Shown here one piece after another: positions 16,582-26,779 of a stretch of 64,000 bases of DNA; the first letter of the stretch is position 1, and each line of letters starts with the position of its first letter. This stretch comes from JAMOAD01 sp023621955 (lineage in GTDB: Bacteria; Acidobacteriota; Aminicenantia; JAMOAD01). Position numbers and translations under genes: made by a program. The stretch lies in NCBI GenBank assembly GCA_035403085.1, contig DAONEM010000007.1, positions 6,173-70,172 of the forward strand, in the 5' to 3' direction. The notes beneath the pieces were generated by a model. The model did no database searches and had not been told where the DNA came from. It saw only the letters and a list, made by a program, of their open reading frames with translations.

Positions 16582-16872
16582 ATGGAACCTTTGGAACAGA
16601 GAACCAACGACGAAGCGAGGGGTCGTCGGAAAAAACCCTCGCCCAAGAGTCACACAGTCAAGGTCAACGAAAGCCTTTGTAAAGGCTGCCTCAAGTGCAT
16701 CAGCACCTGCCCTATGGGAGTCCTCGTAGTGGAAGAGAGCAGCTCCAGCATCTTCGGTCTGGTTGCCAGGGTCGAAGCGCAAGAGTGTTGCATCGGCTGC
16801 ATGACCTGTGAACTGAACTGCCCGGATTTTGCCGTGGTGGTGGATTACGAAGCCAGAGAGGTGAAAGAATGA
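16582..16872 (+). CDS. korD: 2-oxoacid:ferredoxin oxidoreductase, ferredoxin-like delta subunit
   Basis: This 96-residue subunit passes electrons from the catalytic subunits to ferredoxin. It holds two [4Fe-4S] motifs: CKGCLKCISTCP and CCIGCMTCELNCP. The N-terminal 30 residues are basic and variable. AAGGAG lies just upstream of the ATG. It overlaps korA by 4 bases (ATGA) and heads a tight korDABC operon. Confidence 0.9.
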   Translation: MEPLEQRTNDEARGRRKKPSPKSHTVKVNESLCKGCLKCISTCPMGVLVVEESSSSIFGLVARVEAQECCIGCMTCELNCPDFAVVVDYEAREVKE

Positions 16873-17999
16873 GCTCAAAGGAGATCTACTCGGGAAACGA
16901 GCTTGTGGTGAAGGGGGCCATTGCGGCGGGATGCCGCTTCTTCGCCGGCTACCCGATCACCCCCTCCTCGGAAGTCGCCGAAGGGATGGCGAAAACCCTT
17001 CCGAAGCACGGCGGAGTCTTCGTTCAGATGGAAGATGAGATTGCCTCTATCGGAGCCATTATCGGTGCCTCTCTCAGCGGGAAGAAGGTCCTGACGGCGA
17101 CCAGTGGTCCCGGCTTCTCCCTGAAGCAGGAGAACCTTGGAGCCGCCATGATGGCGGAAGTCCCTCTGGTGATTCTGAACGTCATGAGGGGCGGCCCCAG
17201 CACAGGTCTACCGACGCGGCCGGCCCAGAGCGATGTGATGCAGGCCCGGTGGGGAACCCACGGAGACCACCCGGTGATCGTCTTGACCCCGGCCTTTCCC
17301 AAGGAGATCTTTCTCTCCACCGTGGAGGCCTTCAACCTCTCCGAGCGTTTCATGACGCCGGTGATCCTCCTGCTCGACGAGGTCATCGCCCACGCCCACG
17401 AACCTCTGGCCGTCCCCGAGCCGACGGAGTACGAGGTTGTGAACAGAAAGTACCCGGAGAAACTCGACAGTTTAGAGATTTACAAGAGAGAGATGGGGGA
17501 GCCTCCTATCCGTCCGGACTTCTTCATGGGCCTTCCCATCCATATAGACTCTCTGGAGCATTCGGACTACGGGACCCCTACGACCCACCCGGAGGTTGTT
17601 GAACTCCATCAGAGACGCCGGTTGGCGAAGGTTGAAAAGTACAAAGACGAAATCATCAAGGTCAAAACCTATGAGGAAGAGGATGCGGAGATTCTCATCT
17701 TTGCCTATGGCTCCATGGCCAGAGCCTCTTTGGACGCGGTCAGGGAGTTACGGAAGATGGGGATCAAGGCCGGGCTTTTCCAGCCTTTGACCCTCTGGCC
17801 CTTTCCGGAGAAGGCTCTCGAGAAGGCGGCCCAGGGGAAGAAGAAGATTCTTGTGGTCGAGATGAACTGGGGTCAGATGATCTACGAAGTGGAGCGGGTT
17901 CTTAAAGACAGGAACATTGAGGGCCTCTTGAGAATGAACGGATACGCCATCACCCCGGTGGAAATCATCAACAGAGTCAAGGAGCTTACCCATGCTTGA
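16869..17999 (+). CDS. korA: 2-oxoglutarate:ferredoxin oxidoreductase, alpha subunit
   Basis: KorA and KorB together oxidise 2-oxoglutarate (or a related 2-oxoacid) to acyl-CoA and CO2, reducing ferredoxin; the reaction can run in reverse for CO2 fixation. The 376-residue protein has the family motif FAGYPITPSSEVAE near 24-37, a TATSGPGFSL segment near 77, and a substrate-side GLPTRPAQSD region near 113. The separate gamma gene downstream and this length fit the KorA type better than the fused pyruvate enzymes. Substrate choice is inferred. Confidence 0.88.
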   Translation: MSSKEIYSGNELVVKGAIAAGCRFFAGYPITPSSEVAEGMAKTLPKHGGVFVQMEDEIASIGAIIGASLSGKKVLTATSGPGFSLKQENLGAAMMAEVPLVILNVMRGGPSTGLPTRPAQSDVMQARWGTHGDHPVIVLTPAFPKEIFLSTVEAFNLSERFMTPVILLLDEVIAHAHEPLAVPEPTEYEVVNRKYPEKLDSLEIYKREMGEPPIRPDFFMGLPIHIDSLEHSDYGTPTTHPEVVELHQRRRLAKVEKYKDEIIKVKTYEEEDAEILIFAYGSMARASLDAVRELRKMGIKAGLFQPLTLWPFPEKALEKAAQGKKKILVVEMNWGQMIYEVERVLKDRNIEGLLRMNGYAITPVEIINRVKELTHA

Positions 18000-18819
18000 T
18001 TACGAAAAATACTTGAGAACCCGGACCTTCCCTCTTCCCTGGTGTCCTGGGTGTGGAATCGGAACGATCTTTAAAGCGACCGTCATGGTCTTCGCCAAGC
18101 TCGGCTGGAACCCCGACGACCTTCTGGTCGTTTCCGGGATCGGTTGCTCCGGCCGTCTCCCCACCTATTTCAACACGAATACCCTCCACACGACCCACGG
18201 CCGGGCCCTGACTTTCGCCACCGGGGCCAAGCTCGCTCAGCCAGAGAAGAAGGTTGTGGTCTTCTCCGGCGACGGCGACGCCCTGGCCATCGGGGGGAAC
18301 CACTTCATTCACGCCTGTAGAAGAAACCTGGACATTAAATACATCATCGTCAACAACTGCATCTACGGCATGACCGGAGGGCAGGTCTCGCCGACGACTC
18401 CTGGAGGATTCGTGACAACCACGACCCCTTACGGGAACAGCGAGCCCCACTTCAACACCGTGGAGATGGCCAAGGCCGCAGGGGCGACCTACGTCGCCCG
18501 GGAGACGGTCAACCGTCCCCGACAGTTGCAAACGGTTATCGAGAACGCCTTCCTCCATAAGGGATTCTCCGTGGTTGAAGCGATTTCGAACTGTCACATC
18601 AACCTGGGGAGAAGGAACAAGCTTCGCCATCCCATCCCCATGCTCAAGTGGATAGAGGAGCTTACGGTTCCCCTGGCCAAAGCCAAAGATATGACTCCCG
18701 AGGAACTGGAAAAAAGGTTCGTGGTCGGAGAGTTTGTCAAACGCGACCGACCCGAGTACTACGATATCTACCGGGAAACCATGAAAAAAGCACAAGAGGG
18801 TGGGAAACATGCCGAATAG
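17992..18819 (+). CDS. korB: 2-oxoglutarate:ferredoxin oxidoreductase, beta subunit
   Basis: This subunit binds thiamine diphosphate. The 275-residue protein has CPGCG at 18-22, a GIGCSGR motif near 47, the ThDP/Mg motif GDGDALAIGGNH near 91 and NNCIYGMTGGQ near 120. The cysteines near the N-terminus fit the [4Fe-4S] cluster of this subunit. It overlaps korA by 8 bases. Confidence 0.92.
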   Translation: MLDYEKYLRTRTFPLPWCPGCGIGTIFKATVMVFAKLGWNPDDLLVVSGIGCSGRLPTYFNTNTLHTTHGRALTFATGAKLAQPEKKVVVFSGDGDALAIGGNHFIHACRRNLDIKYIIVNNCIYGMTGGQVSPTTPGGFVTTTTPYGNSEPHFNTVEMAKAAGATYVARETVNRPRQLQTVIENAFLHKGFSVVEAISNCHINLGRRNKLRHPIPMLKWIEELTVPLAKAKDMTPEELEKRFVVGEFVKRDRPEYYDIYRETMKKAQEGGKHAE

Positions 18820-19348
18820 ATACGAGGTAAGATTGGCTGCCGTCGGCGGGCAGGGGTTGATCACCGCTGGAGCCCTGCTGGCCAAGGGTGTTATCGAGAA
18901 GAAGGGGATGTACGCCACCCAAAGCCCTACCTACACCTCCCAGGTGAGGGGTGGGCCGACGAAGGTCGACATCCTCATGGATAAAGAGGAGATCCTCTTT
19001 CCTCAAGCTACGGCGATAGACCTCTACTTCGCCACCGCGCAGAAATCCTTTGACCTTTACTACCACCACATCAAGAGTGACGCTGTGATCATCGTCGATT
19101 CTGACCTGGTGACCAAGCTTCCTCCGGGAATGCCCCAGAAGCTCTACGGGATTCCCCTGACCAAAGAGACCGTTGCCCACGTCGGGAACATCGTCACCGT
19201 CTCCGTGGTGGCCCTGGGAATCGTCGCGAAAGTCTCCAAGCTCCTCTCCAAAGAGGAGCTTCAGAATATTGTCGTTTCTTCGTTCCCGAAGAGCGCCGAA
19301 GAGCTTAATCTCAAGGCCATCGACCTCGGGTACTCCCTGATCTCCTGA
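18809..19348 (+). CDS. korC: 2-oxoglutarate:ferredoxin oxidoreductase, gamma subunit
   Basis: The gamma subunit helps bind CoA. The 179-residue protein begins RYEVRLAAVGGQG, with the glycine-rich GGQGL and the SYGPEARGG-like region here reading SPTYTSQVRGGPTK. The ATG at 18809 is preferred because GAGGGTGG lies four bases before it; a GTG at 18800 is possible. It is the last gene of the operon, and its stop is one base from the stop of the convergent SurA-like gene, leaving no room for a separate terminator. Confidence 0.9.
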   Translation: MPNRYEVRLAAVGGQGLITAGALLAKGVIEKKGMYATQSPTYTSQVRGGPTKVDILMDKEEILFPQATAIDLYFATAQKSFDLYYHHIKSDAVIIVDSDLVTKLPPGMPQKLYGIPLTKETVAHVGNIVTVSVVALGIVAKVSKLLSKEELQNIVVSSFPKSAEELNLKAIDLGYSLIS

Positions 19349-19349
19349 G

Positions 19350-19982
19350 TCAGGGCTGAGAAGGGTCGGAGAGGGAGACGATCTTGTAGTGGCGGAGAAT
19401 CTCTTCCCGCCACTCCCTCTCCTTCTCCTTCTTCTTCTCCAGTCGGATCTTCGTCTCGATGAGGGAGGCTACCTCCGCGAGGTGTCGCACCGGGAGGCCG
19501 AACTTCTTCTGGTAAGGGGTGTAGGTTGAGGCGTAGTACTCCTCTATGTCTGCGAAGGAGACCTCGATTCTCTTCAGAAGGATGTTCTCTTTCATGAGAT
19601 CGTAGGCGATATACTCCTCTACAAGGGGACGGAGCCTCTTGAGGGAGAGGTTGAAGAGGGAGAGTCTCTCCTCTAAAACCTTCAACTCCCCATACTTTCT
19701 CAGGAGCCCTTCCTCGAAGCGGAGGGCGACGTCCTCTCCCACAGAGGGTAGCTCATTCTTGTACTCCATGTGAACCGCCTTCATGGTCAGGACCCTCTCA
19801 AGGGCCTCCGCCGGAGGGAGGGAGGGGTCTTGAAAGAGGAACTCCCGGGCCACCAGGATGTCGTAGAGGGTGATGTAGCTCTCTCCGATCTTGGCCACCG
19901 CCCTGTTTACGGGGTAAGCTTCCAGAAAGAGGGAGAGGCCGAGGAGAAGACTAAAACATATTGCCGATCGCGAAATAGACAT
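19350..19982 (-). CDS. SurA-like periplasmic chaperone without PPIase domain
   Basis: The 210-residue protein has a signal peptide (hydrophobic 5-20, cleavage probably after about residue 22) and an opening VNRAVAKIGESYITLYDI that resembles the start of SurA (VAVVNxxVITxxDL). The rest is helical and charged; there is no parvulin domain, which in SurA follows the chaperone part. It lies directly after the Omp85 gene and overlaps it by 32 bases, so a role in bringing outer-membrane proteins to Omp85 is likely by context. Confidence 0.65.
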   Translation of the reverse strand: MSISRSAICFSLLLGLSLFLEAYPVNRAVAKIGESYITLYDILVAREFLFQDPSLPPAEALERVLTMKAVHMEYKNELPSVGEDVALRFEEGLLRKYGELKVLEERLSLFNLSLKRLRPLVEEYIAYDLMKENILLKRIEVSFADIEEYYASTYTPYQKKFGLPVRHLAEVASLIETKIRLEKKKEKEREWREEILRHYKIVSLSDPSQP

Positions 19983-22653
19983 AGAACCGTTTACGCCTCT
20001 CTTTATCGAGATTCCAGGCCCCGTCGATCCGGAAGGGGCCCAAGGGGGTTCGGTACCGGAGCCCTACGCCGACGGCGTTGCTCATCTCCCCGGAGCGGAG
20101 AAGGTCTTTGTTGTTCTTGTAAACATTGCCCCGGTCGTAAAAAACCGAGAACTGGAGGTTGGGGAGGGGGATGGGAACCGGGACCGTGAGCTCCAGGTTG
20201 TTGACCAAGAGGGTGTTGCCTCCCAGAGGGGAGTCCGTGGAGGGATCTCGGGGGCCGAGTCCGTCGATCCCGCTTCCCCTGAAGGAGAAGCTCCCGCCGG
20301 CGAAGTACCGGTCCACGATCGGGATGGTGCCGCCGCCGAAGCCCCACCGGAGTTGGTTGAAGAGGAAGACATCGTTCTTGAACTTCCAGAACTTCTGGAA
20401 GCGTCCGGAGGTCTTAAAGAACTTGGAGGTCGTCCCCAGGAACCGCAAGGCCAGGGTGTTGTCCGAGGAGAGGTAGCTTCCCGACTGGGGGTTGAAGGGG
20501 TCGTCCCTCTTGTCCTGGGTGAAGGAGATGGAGACCGAAGAGGTCGAGAAGGGGGAGTTCTCCCGGTCCACCTTCGAAGGGGCGATGTCCAGGGAGAGGA
20601 GGTTGGTGTTCACCAGGCGGAAGTTGGAAGTGATGAAGCGTTGCCCCGAGAGCTTGTGGATGGCGTTCACGGCGAAGCCTTCGCGGCTGTAGGTGTAACT
20701 GCGGAGAAACTCCTTCTCGTACCAGAGGTTGAAGAAGGTCTTGAAGACTCCTTTGTGTTGCCAGGGTGTGTCGAAGTTGAAGAGAAAGCGGTTCTCGTTC
20801 TTCCCCAGCTTCACGATGAAGGAGTAGATGTTCCCCCTCTTGAAGGGGTTGAGGCGCTGGTATTCCACGGTGCCTCGGAAGCCGACCCTCTCGCCGTAGC
20901 CGATTCCGTAGTTGAAGAAGTCGGTCCGCCCGGGCTCGGTCTGAACGACTAAGAGCTTCTCCCCCGGGGCTGTGGGAATCTTGAAGACCCTGAGCTGATC
21001 GAAAACCCCATAGTTTTCAAGGTTCTTCATGCTCTCTTCGATCCGGGCCTGGTCCAGGAGGTCCCCCTTCTTGATGACCATGCTCTTGTCGAAGAGCGAA
21101 CGGGCCAGGATAGGCTCTCCGAGCCAGAAAACCTCCTTGACCCGGGAACGTTCCCCCTCGACGATGGTAAAGGTGATCCGGACAGAGCCGGAGGGGCCGA
21201 AGGCGGTGACGGTATCGACTTTCACGTCGTCGAAACCCTTGGATTTGTACTCCCTCTCGATGGCGTTCTTCCACCGGAGAATGGTGTCGTTGCTCAAGGG
21301 GCCTTGGGCGGAGATGCCGGCGATCCTTTCGAGGTAGTAACGGTCGAAGAAGAGACCCCCCAGGATCTCGACGCTTTCGACGATGGCCTGCCGCTTCTCT
21401 TGGATGGAGAAGAGGAGATCAACGTTCTTGCCTCGCTCCTTCGGCTCAACCTTGAGAGAGGCTTCCCTGAAGCCCCTCTGCCAGTAGAGGTACTCCAGCG
21501 CCGTCACCATGTCGGCCATACAGGAGGCATCGAAGTAAGAGTAGAAGAAGTAGTCTTTCAGAAAGGGGGCGACGGCACGCTTCAGCTCATCAGACTTGAG
21601 GGAGCTGTTCCCCTGGAAGAGGATCTCCCCGAGGCGGTAGCGGGTTCCCCTGTGGATTCTGTACTCCACGGTGATCGTCGACTCGTCGCTGGAGAAAGAG
21701 GTTTCGATCTTTGGGAGGACAAACCCTCTCTTGCGGAGTTCGCCCAAGAGCTTACTCTTCCCCTCCTCGACGGCCCAGGGGGGGAAGACGGCGCTTCCCC
21801 AGAGGGGGGAAAGGATCTTGGGGTTGAAGGAGGCGCCCAGAATCCGGAGAACCACCTTCTGTCCCTTCTGCACGTGGAATTCCAGGGACGAGGAACCGTC
21901 CTGAAGGATCTGGGGGGAAGAAGAGACCGTTGCCATCAGGAAGCCTTGGGAGACCAGAAGGCTCTTGAGGCTCGATGCGGCCTTCTCGGCGCGCTCCAGG
22001 GTGAAAGGGTCTCCGACTTTGACGGAGAGGGCCCCCCTCAGGTCTGCCCCCTCGGCGCCGGAGATTCCGGAGAAGAGGATTCTCGAGACCTTGGGGGGCT
22101 GGGGAATGCGGAAGCGGAAGAACAGGGAGAGATGAGCGGGAGAGGGCTCCTTGATCACGATGGAGAGGGAGTATTGGGAGTAGCCGCTCTCCTTGAGGAA
22201 GCGGTCGATCTCCTCCCGGGCTCTCTCTTCAACCTCTTTGTAGTAAGCCTCTCCGGAGAAGGTTGTCCGGAGGTAAGAGTTGACTCTCTCCAGGAGCATG
22301 CGGTCGGACCTTCGTGAAAGCCCCTCGACCTTGATGGACCGGATGAAGCGGGAGGGGGTGATCCGAAAGATCAGCTCGCAGCTCTCCCCTTCCGGGACGG
22401 CGTCGGCGGTCACGTTGTCGAAGAGCTGAAGCTGAAGGATGCTCTTGATGTCCCGATCCACGGAAAGGATCGACAGCGGCTCCCCGGTTCGGCTCTGGAG
22501 GAATTCCCGCACGATCTTCTCCTGGGAGAGGGAGATACCCGTGAAGGAGAGGCGGCCGATAGGCTTTCCCAGGCAAGCTTTCCAGGGCTCCTGGGCGGCG
22601 AGGGGGAGGAGGAAAAGGAGAAGGATGAAGAGAGGGGAGAGGAGTCTCTTCAT
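19951..22653 (-). CDS. bamA: Omp85-family outer membrane assembly protein (BamA/TamA-like)
   Basis: Omp85 proteins insert beta-barrels into the outer membrane. The 900-residue precursor has a signal peptide (LFILLLFLLPLAAQ), then about seven POTRA-like repeats from about 30 to 570, recognisable by recurring hydrophobic-GxxxF and G(Y/F) patterns, and a C-terminal barrel with an FRGSG motif equivalent to the family VRGF. It ends in an aromatic residue (NMF). BamA usually has five POTRA repeats and TamA three, so the count is unusual. It follows tamB with a 4-base ATGA overlap, so it could be BamA, TamA or serve both jobs. The symbol bamA is a best guess. Confidence 0.85.
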   Translation of the reverse strand: MKRLLSPLFILLLFLLPLAAQEPWKACLGKPIGRLSFTGISLSQEKIVREFLQSRTGEPLSILSVDRDIKSILQLQLFDNVTADAVPEGESCELIFRITPSRFIRSIKVEGLSRRSDRMLLERVNSYLRTTFSGEAYYKEVEERAREEIDRFLKESGYSQYSLSIVIKEPSPAHLSLFFRFRIPQPPKVSRILFSGISGAEGADLRGALSVKVGDPFTLERAEKAASSLKSLLVSQGFLMATVSSSPQILQDGSSSLEFHVQKGQKVVLRILGASFNPKILSPLWGSAVFPPWAVEEGKSKLLGELRKRGFVLPKIETSFSSDESTITVEYRIHRGTRYRLGEILFQGNSSLKSDELKRAVAPFLKDYFFYSYFDASCMADMVTALEYLYWQRGFREASLKVEPKERGKNVDLLFSIQEKRQAIVESVEILGGLFFDRYYLERIAGISAQGPLSNDTILRWKNAIEREYKSKGFDDVKVDTVTAFGPSGSVRITFTIVEGERSRVKEVFWLGEPILARSLFDKSMVIKKGDLLDQARIEESMKNLENYGVFDQLRVFKIPTAPGEKLLVVQTEPGRTDFFNYGIGYGERVGFRGTVEYQRLNPFKRGNIYSFIVKLGKNENRFLFNFDTPWQHKGVFKTFFNLWYEKEFLRSYTYSREGFAVNAIHKLSGQRFITSNFRLVNTNLLSLDIAPSKVDRENSPFSTSSVSISFTQDKRDDPFNPQSGSYLSSDNTLALRFLGTTSKFFKTSGRFQKFWKFKNDVFLFNQLRWGFGGGTIPIVDRYFAGGSFSFRGSGIDGLGPRDPSTDSPLGGNTLLVNNLELTVPVPIPLPNLQFSVFYDRGNVYKNNKDLLRSGEMSNAVGVGLRYRTPLGPFRIDGAWNLDKERRKRFYVYFAIGNMF

Positions 22654-25600
22654 CTGCTCTCCCTCCGTATACGGATATCAAAGTTGAAGAACCCGTTCTC
22701 ATCCCGGAAGGCGATGAGGGAGACGTTCTTTGTCAGAGAGTATTCTGCGAAGAGCATGGAACTCCTCTGTTGGTTTGTCAGATCAAAGGAGTAGATCACG
22801 AAGAGGTTCTTGTAAACCTTCTTGCCCAGAGAGATTCTCGGGGTAGGCTCGGAGGTGGAACCGCTTACGAAGGGGTCGACCCTCACTGTGTCGATCTTGA
22901 ACTTGCCCAGGGTCTTGCGCTGGAGGAAGTCGGTCACCGTGGAAGCCACCAGCGTTGAGGTCCCGTAGACCGAAGACAACTCGTTGGAGTAGGTCCGCTT
23001 GTAGTTCTCCCCCATGGCCAGGAGGGTTAGGATCTCCTGGGGAGGCAGCGAGGGGGAGGAGGTGAAACCGGGGACCGGTTGACTCTTGTACCCCGAGACG
23101 GAGAGGCGGATCCGGTACTCCTTGATGAAACATTCGCTGATGAAGTTGAGCCTGGGGTTGATGTAGTAGGGGTTGTCGAAGGTGATCTCCCCCCTCAGGA
23201 GGTTGAAGGTCCGGTCCGAGAAGGAGAGCTCTCCGCTCTTGAACTTGAGGGAGCCGAGCATGACCGGACCGATCGGGTCTCCCCGCAGGTTGATGTCGAA
23301 GAAGGCCTCCCCTTTCAAGAGGGAGTTCCTGACCCAGACCTTTCCCCGGGAGGAGAAGTGGAGGTCGAACTCCAACCTTCTCATCCACTCCGACTGGCCC
23401 GAAGGAACCTCTTCGGTGCCGCCGAAACGGACGGCCTCCTCAATCTCCTTCTGATACTCCATCTCGTCGATGACGATTGCTCCGGAGACAAGGATCTTGG
23501 AACCCTTCAGGGAGAACTTGAGATCCGCGTCGGCTTTGGCTTTCACCTTCTCCATGGGGATAAGGACGATATCCTTCCCCTTGAGGGTTATCAGGAGGTC
23601 CTTCAGCTCGCCCTTCGAGAAGGTCACCATCCCTCCCCCGGTGACGGCTCCTCCCCCGAGGGTCCCCGAAAGGGCGGAGATGTTGAGCTGGTTGTTGTTC
23701 AGAAGACAGACGAAGCGGAAGTTTTCGATGGTTTGAGAGTAGTTGGGGAGGGAGAGTGTCTTCCCTTGGGATTGGACGATTCCGCGGTACTGAAGGTCTT
23801 TCCAGGGGCCCTTCACGGAGACGGAGAGGAGGAACTCCCCTTCGTTGAAGTCCCAAGGGAGAAGGGCGTTGATGTTGGAAGAGTCGAGTTTGACCTCCAA
23901 GTCAGCTCTCTCCTCCACGAGGTTGAGGGTTCCCTTGAGGGTCGCCTTCAGGTCGCGTTTCTTCGTGGAGGCTTCGGCCGATAGGGTCAGGGAGTCCTCG
24001 GAGGGGACCACGAAACCCCGCGAATCCAGTGGGAGGGGTCGGTTCTTGTAGTAGGCGAAGTCTGGGGAGGAGAGTGTGTAGAAGAGTTTGTCCTTTCCGA
24101 AGTCCCCGATCCCCTTCAGGGCCATGTCGAACCTTCCCGCCAGGGAGGGGGAGAGGGAGGCGAAATCGAGACCCGTGCCGCGGACATCCACATCGAAGGT
24201 TCGGAAGAGGCGTTGGCTGAAGGTCAAGGTGAAGGATCCCGAGAGGTCTCCGTGGTGGGTGAGGCCGTGGAAGGAGGAGAGGCGGAAGAAGCCGTCCCCC
24301 TTGCGGTTGAGGGATTCCAGGGAGGCTTGATAGTTTCGGACCCTCTGACCTCCGAAGGTAAAGAGCTCCCCTTCGACGGTTCCTGTGACCTGAGCGTTCT
24401 TGGGGCCGAAGACCTCGCTCCGGAATTCGCCCCTTCCGGAGCCTCCCATCAGAGGAAGCTTGAGCTCGAAGATCTTGTCGATTCCCCTCAGATCGAACTT
24501 CTCGCAGGAGAGGTTGATCACCGTCGTCTTGTCGGAAGAGAAGTCCCCGCTCCCCTGGAACTTCTCGCCCCTGAAGGAGAAGGACCCTCTGGTGACGCTG
24601 TTGCGGGTCTCCGTCGTCGCAGAAGCCTCTCCCACGGGGACGCCCATGAGGGAGAGGCCGTCGACCCTCACCTTCGCCTGGGTATGGGGAGTGAGGAAAG
24701 GTCCGTCCAGGGTGACCTCCAGAGAGCCCTTCCCGTCGGGTTTCCACTCCGAGAAGTCGCTCTCCGTAAAGAAGAGGAGGGCCGGAAGGTAAGGGGGGAG
24801 GCGGGAGAAGGAGCCCGAGAGGGAGAGGGAGTCGTACCTCTCCTTCTGGAAGTCCATCACCGTAGAGAGTGAAAAGAGGTCTTGTCCGGAACGGAGGGCA
24901 GGGGCGGAGAGGGAGAGCTTCAGATTCTCCAGGTTGTAACGGAACTCCAGGAGACCCGAGAGGGGAAGGTTACGGGTTGCTCCTTGGGGCGCCTGGCAGA
25001 GGGCCTTGCCTTGAAGGATATTCTGGGACTCTATGACCCGGAAATCGGCGTCACAGAGGGAGGAGAAGGGAAGCTCCGTGTCGAAGAGGAGGAGAAACTT
25101 CTCCGAAGGGAAACGGCGGAGGGAGAAGCGGTAATCCTGCCAAGTTCCCTCCCCGTGAACAGAGAGGTCGTCAGGGTGAAGATCTAGGGAGAAGTCGTCT
25201 TCCACCTGACGGTAACGGACGAGAAGCTGGGAGATCGGCAGGGATGCGATCTTGCCGTTCTTTCCGGTCACCGTCACCAGAATGTAATCCCTGTCCTGCG
25301 CATCGTTGAAGAGCTTCAGCTCCCCCTTCCCCTCCCCTTCGAAGAGGAAGGGAAGCTCCAGAATCTTCTGAACCTGCGTGAGATTTCCCGCGGGTTCCAG
25401 GAGAAAATTGTAACGGAGCCTCTTAGCGAAGAGCACCTTTCCTCCGCCCCGGAGGTTCAGGTTTTCCGCGAAGAGGTTGAGGTTTCTGAAGAGAACCCGG
25501 TCTTCCAGGAGGATCAGGTCGAGCTTTCCAAAGCCGTGGAAGGTGGTCTCGTCCAAAGAGATAGTCATGTCCTTGACGACCAGACGGAGGAAGATCGATT

Positions 25601-26053
25601 TTCCCCTCTTGACGGCCGTTCCATCCACCCCCGCGAGACGGCACCCGATTCCCCGGGTCTTCAGGGAGATCGTCGCATCCGCCAGGGTCCCCTTGAAGTC
25701 CACTCCTGGGAAGGAGAGGGCTCCCGCCTCGGATCCGGGGGTCTCCTTGGAGAAGTCCAAGGCGATCACCGGGCGTTGAAGGTTGACCGAAAGGGTGGTC
25801 TTGAGCGTGAAGAGATCGAAGCTCTCCAGGCCGGCTTCGGCGGAGAAAGCCGAGAAGGAGACCGTGTCGCTCCCCTGGGAGGGGTCTAAGAGGGTGACCT
25901 TGAAGGGGAAGTACTGGTAACTGACGGAGCCTACGGAGTGAAGGTACCTACGGACGAGAAACTGGGTAAAAAACTTCTGCCAACCGATGAGGGCGACCAC
26001 AAGGATGAAAAAAAAAAGGCGGCGAGCAGAAGAGGTTTCGAGGGTCTCTTCAT
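22650..26053 (-). CDS. tamB: TamB-family protein with apparent frameshift at its start
   Basis: TamB proteins span the periplasm and carry phospholipids or help barrel assembly with an Omp85 partner. From 26000 to the stop the frame is open for 1116 residues of beta-rich sequence ending in a DUF490 C-terminal domain. That frame has no good start: its GTG at 26000 lacks a ribosome site and leaves no membrane anchor. An ATG at 26053, overlapping the transaldolase stop as ATGA, opens [12 protein letters not shown] and runs into ten T residues; one extra T would continue as [13 protein letters not shown] and join the long frame, giving a perfect signal anchor. The gene is therefore annotated through the run as one frameshifted CDS. 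It may be an assembly error, a real mutation or slippage expression. Confidence 0.8.
26008..26017. repeat. Run of ten A (T on coding strand) in the tamB signal anchor
   Basis: Ten A on the plus strand, equal to ten T in the tamB coding strand. The frames on the two sides differ by one base; eleven would join them. Confidence 0.95.
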
Positions 26054-26700
26054 CCTTTCATCAGTTTGTTCCAGTCGGATAGGAATTTTTCGATTCCGCT
26101 GTCGGTGAGGGGATGGCTCATGAGCTTTTTGAGAACATCCAGGGGGAGGGTAACAACATCCGCGCCCAAGAGAGCGGATTCGACAACATGCTGGGGATGA
26201 CGGACCGAAGCGACAATGACTTCCGTGTCAAGCATATAGTTGGAGAAAATCGTGAGAATATCCCTGATGAGGTCCATTCCAGAGACACTTATGTCGTCGA
26301 GCCGTCCGACGAAAGGACTCACGTAGGTCGCTCCGGCCTTGGCGGCCAGGAGGGCCTGGGAAGGGGAAAAGATCAGCGTCACGTTGGTTCGGATCTTCTC
26401 CGCCGTGAGGGTTTTGACGGCCTTGAGGCCTTCGAAGGTGGCGGGAATCTTGACAACAATGTTGTCATCGAGGGCGGCGAGAATTCTTGCCTCTTCCACC
26501 ATGGCGTCACTCTTCTCGGCGATCACCTCGGCGGAGACAGGAGCCTTCACGAGCTTACATATCTTCTTGAGGTGTTTCTTGTAGTCCTTGTTTCCCTCTT
26601 TGGCGATGAGGGAGGGATTGGTTGTGACCCCATCGCAGAGGCCCCAATCGAGAGCCTGTTTGAGATTCTCTATGTTCGCCGTGTCAAGGAAAAATTTCAT
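26050..26700 (-). CDS. tal: Transaldolase (TalC/FSA type)
   Basis: Small transaldolases move a dihydroxyacetone unit between sugar phosphates in the pentose phosphate pathway; some relatives are fructose-6-phosphate aldolases. The 216-residue protein has the opening [28 protein letters not shown], the Schiff-base Lys in NIVVKIPAT and a NVTLIFS segment. GGAGGTGGTGA precedes the ATG. It is the first gene of a run with tamB, the Omp85 gene and the SurA-like gene, an odd pairing of sugar metabolism with envelope assembly that is probably only shared transcription. Confidence 0.92.
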   Translation of the reverse strand: MKFFLDTANIENLKQALDWGLCDGVTTNPSLIAKEGNKDYKKHLKKICKLVKAPVSAEVIAEKSDAMVEEARILAALDDNIVVKIPATFEGLKAVKTLTAEKIRTNVTLIFSPSQALLAAKAGATYVSPFVGRLDDISVSGMDLIRDILTIFSNYMLDTEVIVASVRHPQHVVESALLGADVVTLPLDVLKKLMSHPLTDSGIEKFLSDWNKLMKG

Positions 26701-26730
26701 TCACCACCTCCGAAGATAAGGAACGGTGAA

Positions 26731-26759
26731 ATTTTACCCTTTCCTTCGGCCCTTGTCCA
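26731..26759 (-). promoter_or_regulatory. Sigma70 promoter for the transaldolase-tamB-Omp85 run
   Basis: Minus strand TGGACA (26759-26754) and TAAAAT (26736-26731) at 17-base spacing in the 79-base gap before the transaldolase gene. Confidence 0.55.
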
Positions 26760-26779
26760 GCCTCCGAAAGAGAAGAGAC

